NCBI GenBank assembly: GCA_003008705.1
Contig: PDUO01000018.1
Span: forward strand, 336,630-400,629
Reading direction: 5' to 3'
Source: Pezicula radicicola
Lineage: Eukaryota; Ascomycota; Leotiomycetes; Helotiales; Dermateaceae
DNA: 64,000 nucleotides
Shown here: piece by piece, positions 59,310-64,000 of the stretch
Layout: each line of letters opens with the position of its first letter
Position numbering within the stretch: the stretch's first letter is position 1
Program-made: the position numbers and the translations under genes
Notes under the pieces: generated by a model
Told to the model about the DNA's origin: nothing
The model's input: the letters and a program-made list of their open reading frames with translations, nothing else
Databases searched by the model: none

Positions 59310-60797
59310 ATGAATATCAACGAGCCAAGAACTACTGGGGGGTTCACGTTACCCTTCGTAGACAATGCCAGAAACGACGTGTCGCTACAGGGTTGAGCTC
59401 GAAGAGCTTGTTGAAATCAAATCGGCTACCTTTCTTGGATTGGATTCCCGATTCGGTAAAGACCGTTCAATCCATCTTCCCTTTCTATGGGTTAATATTT
59501 TGCTATAGGCCCGAAACCACTTCGTTGCTACCACGGCAGAATATGCAGGAACTACACTATTTCTTTTCTTTGCCTTCTCAGGAACACAAGTGGCTCTACT
59601 CGCAGATGCAACGAAAAGCCCGAATGTTGCAGGGGCAGTCAGCAATCCTGCACAGTTACTATACATAGCTTTGTGCTTCGGCCTCTCTCTTGTAATCAAT
59701 GCCTGGGTGTTCTTCCGTATCAGCGGCGGAATTTTCAACCCCGTAGTAAGTCGCAATAATCTATATAATGGGATGGCAAGCTAACAACTGCAGATTCGAT
59801 GGGCATGTGCCTAGTAGGCGCGCTTCCATATCTACGCCGGGTCTTTCTGGTAATTTCACAAGTCCTAGGTGGGATTACTGCTGCAGCAGTTTGTCATGCA
59901 CTATTTCCAGGGCCCTTAACTGTCAGGACTAGCCTTGGGGGTGGAACTACCTTTACTCAAGGTCTCTTCATTGGGATGTTCTTGGCAGCAGAGGTAGTTT
60001 TTACGATCTTCATGCTAGCAGCGGAGTAGCATAGAGGAGCATTCATTGCGCCCATCGGAATTGGTCTGTCATTATTCATCGCAGAACTCACTGGTAACCA
60101 CCATTGTCCATGAAAATATTGCATCAGCTAATAGTAATACGTAGGAGTTTATTTCACCGGCGGCTCCGTAAACCCAGCGAGATCTTTCGGGCCATCAGTC
60201 GTAGCCCGTAAATTCCACACTTACCACTGGATCTACTAGGTCGGCCCAATACTCGGCTCCCTTCTTGCTTCCGGCTTCTATCTTTTCATAAAAATGCTCG
60301 AGTACGAGACCGCCAACCCAGGACAAGATCGTTCTAAGCCCGAAGGTGAACACTTCAACCCCGACTTGGTCGTCAGCGAAGGCAATCCACGTGTCTCATT
60401 CGCCCCTGGCGATTATGCCATGGAGGAAGGTAGAGCAGGAGTTCGTCAACTGGATGGCACTTATGGTGAACCTAGAGAATATGGAACTGCGAAGAGGCCG
60501 TTTAGTGAGAGTCCGGCTCCACCCCACCCTAATGACCAATTTGCAGGTCTTGCTGATGGTGAGATGCATGCGGAGGAGCTTATGAAACCGAAGATGATCG
60601 AGGCTACGAGTGACGGTTCTGATCGGACTGTGGTAGCCCCGTCTCGGTTTCCACGCCTGGGTCCGAAGTCTACTCTCAAACCTAGAAGTCGGAATGATAT
60701 GGGCAGTTCTGGTGGCCAGTCGACGAGCACAAATACTTATAATAACCGGAATATTGGTAGTGCTAATCGGGATGCAGACTTTTTTGACAAGGAGTAA
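59310..60797 (+). pseudogene. Aquaporin (MIP family) pseudogene
   Basis: Fragments of a fungal aquaporin are in order: RLPFLDWIPDS, then after a normal-looking intron (59455-59509) ARNHFVATTAEYAGTTLFLFFAFSGTQVALL, a helix ending GGIFNPV (first NPA-type box), MCLVGALPYLRRVFL, FIGMFLAAEVVFTIF, FIAPIGIGLSLFIAELTG, and [16 protein letters not shown] (second NPA box), GPILGSLLASGFYLF and a polar tail. Two in-frame TAG codons break it: 60027-60029, where the family has a Lys before HR, and 60237-60239, where WIYWVGP is expected. The frame across the intron at 59748-59793 also does not fit. The polar tail is still open (60294-60797). The N-terminal exon is unclear. Selenium or readthrough coding is unlikely in fungi. 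Confidence 0.75.
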
Positions 60798-61649
60798 CTG
60801 TGGTGTTTATAAGAGGCTGCTTTGACCCTGGCGAGGCGTTAATGTAGTATCATTTTGTATACAATTGGGTCATGGTCATGGATGCATAACTTGTTATAGA
60901 ATTGAGGGAAGCTTTTGGCATAGTTCCTCCCGCCAACCGAACTTCTGTGCACACAGCACAATTGTCACTCACAACAGCTGATGCAAATGCATAGAGACGT
61001 GCCTAGTAAACCGCATATGGTACAATGCGTTGATATAGAGCCCGATATAGTTCCCCGTTAAGTGATACGCTATTCCATTAGCTTCGTGGGGAATGCTTGT
61101 TCGCCGGGAGCAATTCAGCTAGGGCCTTAATCCGATAACTCGTCCACCGCAAAAGACCTAGATTCCCGAAGCTGAGAGAGAAATGTATCTCATGCTGCGT
61201 TTCTGATAGCAAGGCGTCCAATTGCGACATGACAGAAGACGCCGACTCTCTAGTCTGTATGTGTTCGTCTGGGATTGGTTTGGACACTTCTGAAGGGTGA
61301 TCAACCAGTCTCGCCAGTCCTGATCGAAGCCGAAGTTACGGCCCGGTGTAGTCAGTTTTTGTGATGGTTTGTGAAGCAATCGCTGACATGTCGTTGGATT
61401 CATAAATCGCTACCATGCCTGTTCAACGCTGATCAGCACTTAAATCTATGCCCATGTACCCCTGACGTTACTGTAGAGAGGAAAGTCCCCAAAGCGCTCG
61501 AGGTTAGTGCGTGCAAACAACCCTGCAAACTTATTACCCCACCACCAAAAAAATAAATGGAAGTCCTCTTCGAGTCTCTCTCCTCCTCCTCCGACGACAA
61601 CGACAAGCAACAATTATAGTCGAACCACACCTACCTAAGTATCCGAAAC
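60798..61649. other. Intergenic region before phosphoserine phosphatase
   Basis: About 850 bases with no supported gene. The last ~100 bases are C/T-rich and suit the 5' leader of the next gene. Confidence 0.35.
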
Positions 61650-63071
61650 ATGGCAGATACTACTCCAGCACGCGTGAATCGTCCCAGCTTCAGCACAAAT
61701 ATGCGCAGCAGTTCATATCTGCAAGAGCATGAGCAGTACCGACCTCCCCAGCAAGATGGCTATGCGCAAGGAATTGATAGTATTGTCGAAGGACTGCAAG
61801 CTTCCAGCTTTGCACCGTCTACGTCGCCTATCACAAAATTCAATGGCGTCCCTTCCACGAAGAGCCCCCCTCGTATTATTGATAGCGGGCTAAACCACAC
61901 CTTCTCTCACGCAAATTGCCAACCACCAAAGGGAACGGCTTCGGATCGAGTCATTGCAACTTTGATCTACAAGTCCCATAGCCCCCGGGTCTCAAATACC
62001 GACATACCACAGAGTGCACCCTCCCCAACGTCGCCAACCTCACGCTCCATTCCCCCAAATCTAGCGCCCGTTCGCGACCTCTCCTCATTCCCTCTCGAGC
62101 CTCCTCCACCCGACCCAGAACCCCTCGACCACTTGTACGGCAGTTATATCTCTCCTCTGTGCCTCACATCTTTCTTACATCTAATCGCATCCCTACCATC
62201 TCCCCGGGGTTCGGATACTCTCTCCTCATCCCATCGCTGTCTAGACGACCCCACTCACCCCTCAGTTGTCGAGCTTGCCTTTTCCCCACCACCGGATCCT
62301 ACGTATGTGTCCCTCTCTGAACTTCGCAAACATGAACTTCTCTACCGATTTGAGCGAGAATGGAACGTCGATGTGATTCTGCAACCAGATACTGTGCTTC
62401 GGCGCTATCCGCGCTTGGTGGTCTTCGATATGGACTCTACACTCATAGAAGAGGAAGTGATCGATCTTATTGCAGCATCCATTGGTGTTGAGGACCAAGT
62501 TTCCGCCATCACTGCGCGAGCCATGAATGGGGAATTAGATTTCTCTGCCTCTTTGCGCGAAAGGGCCAAATTGTTGAAAGGTGTAGATGCGGACGTGTTC
62601 ACCAAATTGAGATCCGTGATTACCCCTACACAGGGTGCAAAGGAACTGATTAGAGCCTTGAATCGACTCGGCGTGAAAAGTGCGGTGCTTTCAGGAGGCT
62701 TCATACCTCTTACCCAGTGGCTGGCAGATTCCTTGGGAATAAGTTATGCATTTGCAAATACTCTTGCTGTCGACAGTAGCAGCCAGACTCTCACAGGCGA
62801 AGTTTTGGGAGACATTGTTAACGCCGAGCGCAAAGCAGCTTTACTATTGGAGATAGCAAAGAAAGAAGGTGCTGATTTGAGCCAAGTTGTAGCTGTGGGT
62901 GATGGAGCAAATGATCTATTAATGATGAAAGAAGCCAGTCTGGGCGTCGCTTTCAGGGCTAAGCCTGTTGTTCAAATGGAGGCGGAGGCCCGCTTGAACA
63001 GCGGAAATCTTCTAGACTTGCTATACATCTTCGGTTTTACCGCAGAGGAGATACGGGCTTTAACGAAGTGA
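61650..63071 (+). CDS. ser2: Phosphoserine phosphatase (Ser2/SerB-like)
   Basis: One exon, 473 aa. The C-terminal ~215 residues are a HAD phosphatase of the SerB type: LVVFDMDSTLIEEEVIDLIA (motif I, nucleophile Asp and general acid Asp), the cap with MNGELDFSASLRERAKLL, SAVLSGGFIPL (motif II Ser), Lys in AERKAALLL and VAVGDGANDLLMMKEASLGVAF (motif IV). It makes L-serine from phosphoserine, the last step of the phosphorylated serine pathway, in the cytosol. Yeast Ser2 is about 309 aa; here the N-terminal ~180 residues are a Ser/Pro-rich, probably disordered extension followed by a region (LYGSYISPLCLTSFLHLIASL on) that may correspond to the ACT-like regulatory part seen in fungal homologues. 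Confidence 0.9.
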   Translation: MADTTPARVNRPSFSTNMRSSSYLQEHEQYRPPQQDGYAQGIDSIVEGLQASSFAPSTSPITKFNGVPSTKSPPRIIDSGLNHTFSHANCQPPKGTASDRVIATLIYKSHSPRVSNTDIPQSAPSPTSPTSRSIPPNLAPVRDLSSFPLEPPPPDPEPLDHLYGSYISPLCLTSFLHLIASLPSPRGSDTLSSSHRCLDDPTHPSVVELAFSPPPDPTYVSLSELRKHELLYRFEREWNVDVILQPDTVLRRYPRLVVFDMDSTLIEEEVIDLIAASIGVEDQVSAITARAMNGELDFSASLRERAKLLKGVDADVFTKLRSVITPTQGAKELIRALNRLGVKSAVLSGGFIPLTQWLADSLGISYAFANTLAVDSSSQTLTGEVLGDIVNAERKAALLLEIAKKEGADLSQVVAVGDGANDLLMMKEASLGVAFRAKPVVQMEAEARLNSGNLLDLLYIFGFTAEEIRALTK

Positions 63072-64000
63072 TGGTCTTCAGAACGCTTGCTAGATTTATT
63101 CCTAGCCGGTGCTGTTGCTAGCGATTGAAAGCAAAGGGTTGCAGAATACTAAGGGAGTTGGTGGGAATGAGTTAGATGCTCGGAGCGTCAGTGTTGTGGG
63201 AATATAGACCATTGCAAAAGGAGAATGTCTAAGGACTTCAATGAAATGCGGAACTCGGTTAAGTCCATTGTTTCTACAAGTCTTAGTAGAATTCGAGGGT
63301 GCATTTCCTCTTGCACGTGGGAGAAAAAGTAGTTCTCACACAATCATATTCCCCAACCGTCCATTAGTTTATCGCTAGGTCCATAGCTTGAAAGATGTAG
63401 TTCATGAACTGCTCAACGCATTATACTATCGACCAGAATGTCCTACAGAGACGAACGTTGTTCTAAGACCCGTAAGGATAGAACAGGAACACAGACACGC
63501 ACAGAACTAGGTTATGTCTTGTAACGATGGCTTGGACTAGTGCGATTGAGTTGTCTCCTTCTTTTCCAGCCACTATATGAGCAGAAGACTTTCTAGAGTG
63601 GGCTAGTTAACTCCTCGTGCAAAACCTGTAGATCTGAACTGAAATGGAGATGTATTGAATCTATAGTCGCATAGGCAGCGTCAATTATCCAGTCCTCATG
63701 TCTGCTCTAAGTGCCTAAATGCACCATCTTCTCCTTTCGTATCTTGCTTCACATGAACTGCTGCACATTAATGGGGCTGTGGCTATTCCCGGGAGACCCC
63801 CGACGCCCGACCATTCGGTATCCAATATGATGCTTCAAAAAAAGGTCATATCATGAGATTGTGCATTCATTTTTGTTGGAGCATATGGCAAAGTGTTGGA
63901 TTGTGGTCAGAAGAGGGGTAGGTCTCCAACTTCACCGAGAAATTGTAAATGCACCGGGCTCCTTCAATTTCCAATTTCTTTTAATCGATTACAATCGATC
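63072..64000. other. 3' flank to window end, no gene seen
   Basis: Ordinary-composition intergenic DNA. I see no protein-like frame on either strand and no RNA gene. Confidence 0.35.

Noticed and set aside
60027..60239. Aquaporin stops explained by introns
   Set aside because: Removing either TAG by splicing would delete conserved helix sequence, and no GT-AG pair fits the frame.
1..64000. tRNA, rRNA, CRISPR or operon-type features
   Set aside because: I looked for tRNA T-loop motifs with matching arms and for regular spaced repeats and found none; this is fungal nuclear DNA, so CRISPR and operons are not expected.

Overview
This window is nuclear DNA from a filamentous ascomycete. It has short introns (mostly 44-80 nt, GTATGT/GTAAGT donors, CTAAC-like branch points), Pezizomycotina protein families, and AT-rich islands that look like old repeat decay (RIP-like). 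A leotiomycete-type fungus is my guess from protein character; no marker gene proves it.

Layout. 0.4-7.3 kb: a divergent pair of secreted glucan-related genes, a CBM20 protein without a catalytic domain (-) and a 15-exon GH55 exo-beta-1,3-glucanase fused to an SGNH/GDSL esterase (+). 7.7-9 kb: a membrane-anchored Hsp70/actin-like protein (-). 9.8-13.2 kb: an acidic nuclear-type protein and a small unknown protein. 13.9-16.5 kb: probably a decayed gene (-). 16.7-17.7 kb: an Ecl1-type zinc protein.

18.0-53.2 kb is the main feature: what looks like a complete nicotinate (vitamin B3) catabolic cluster, equivalent to the Aspergillus nidulans hxn genes that there lie in separate groups. In order: hxnP-like Dal5-family MFS (-), hxB Moco sulfurase (-), hxnM cyclic-imide hydrolase (-), hxnW SDR (+), hxnN amidase (-), hxnV FAD monooxygenase (-), hxnS nicotinate hydroxylase of the xanthine dehydrogenase family (-), hxnT old-yellow-enzyme reductase (+), hxnR C2H2 regulator (+), a secreted intradiol dioxygenase (+, not a known hxn gene), hxnX FAD monooxygenase (-), hxnY 2-oxoglutarate oxygenase (+), hxnZ NiaP/SV2-type MFS (+). 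The logic is uptake (P, Z), 6-hydroxylation (S, matured by hxB), decarboxylating hydroxylation (X), further hydroxylation (V), ring reduction (T, W), ring opening (M) and deamidation (N), under HxnR and probably a GATA nitrogen regulator. A MITE-like element with 49-bp terminal inverted repeats lies just after hxnR.

53.2-64 kb: AT-rich decayed DNA, a PA-RING membrane E3 ligase (-), an aquaporin pseudogene with two in-frame TAG codons (+), and phosphoserine phosphatase (+).

A separate unexplained signal runs through the cluster. Many exons switch sharply from A/C-rich to G/T-rich on the + strand, always in that left-to-right order whichever strand is coding, changing synonymous codon choice without harming the protein. 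Exon boundaries below were placed by eye; for multi-exon genes the summed exon lengths are multiples of three.
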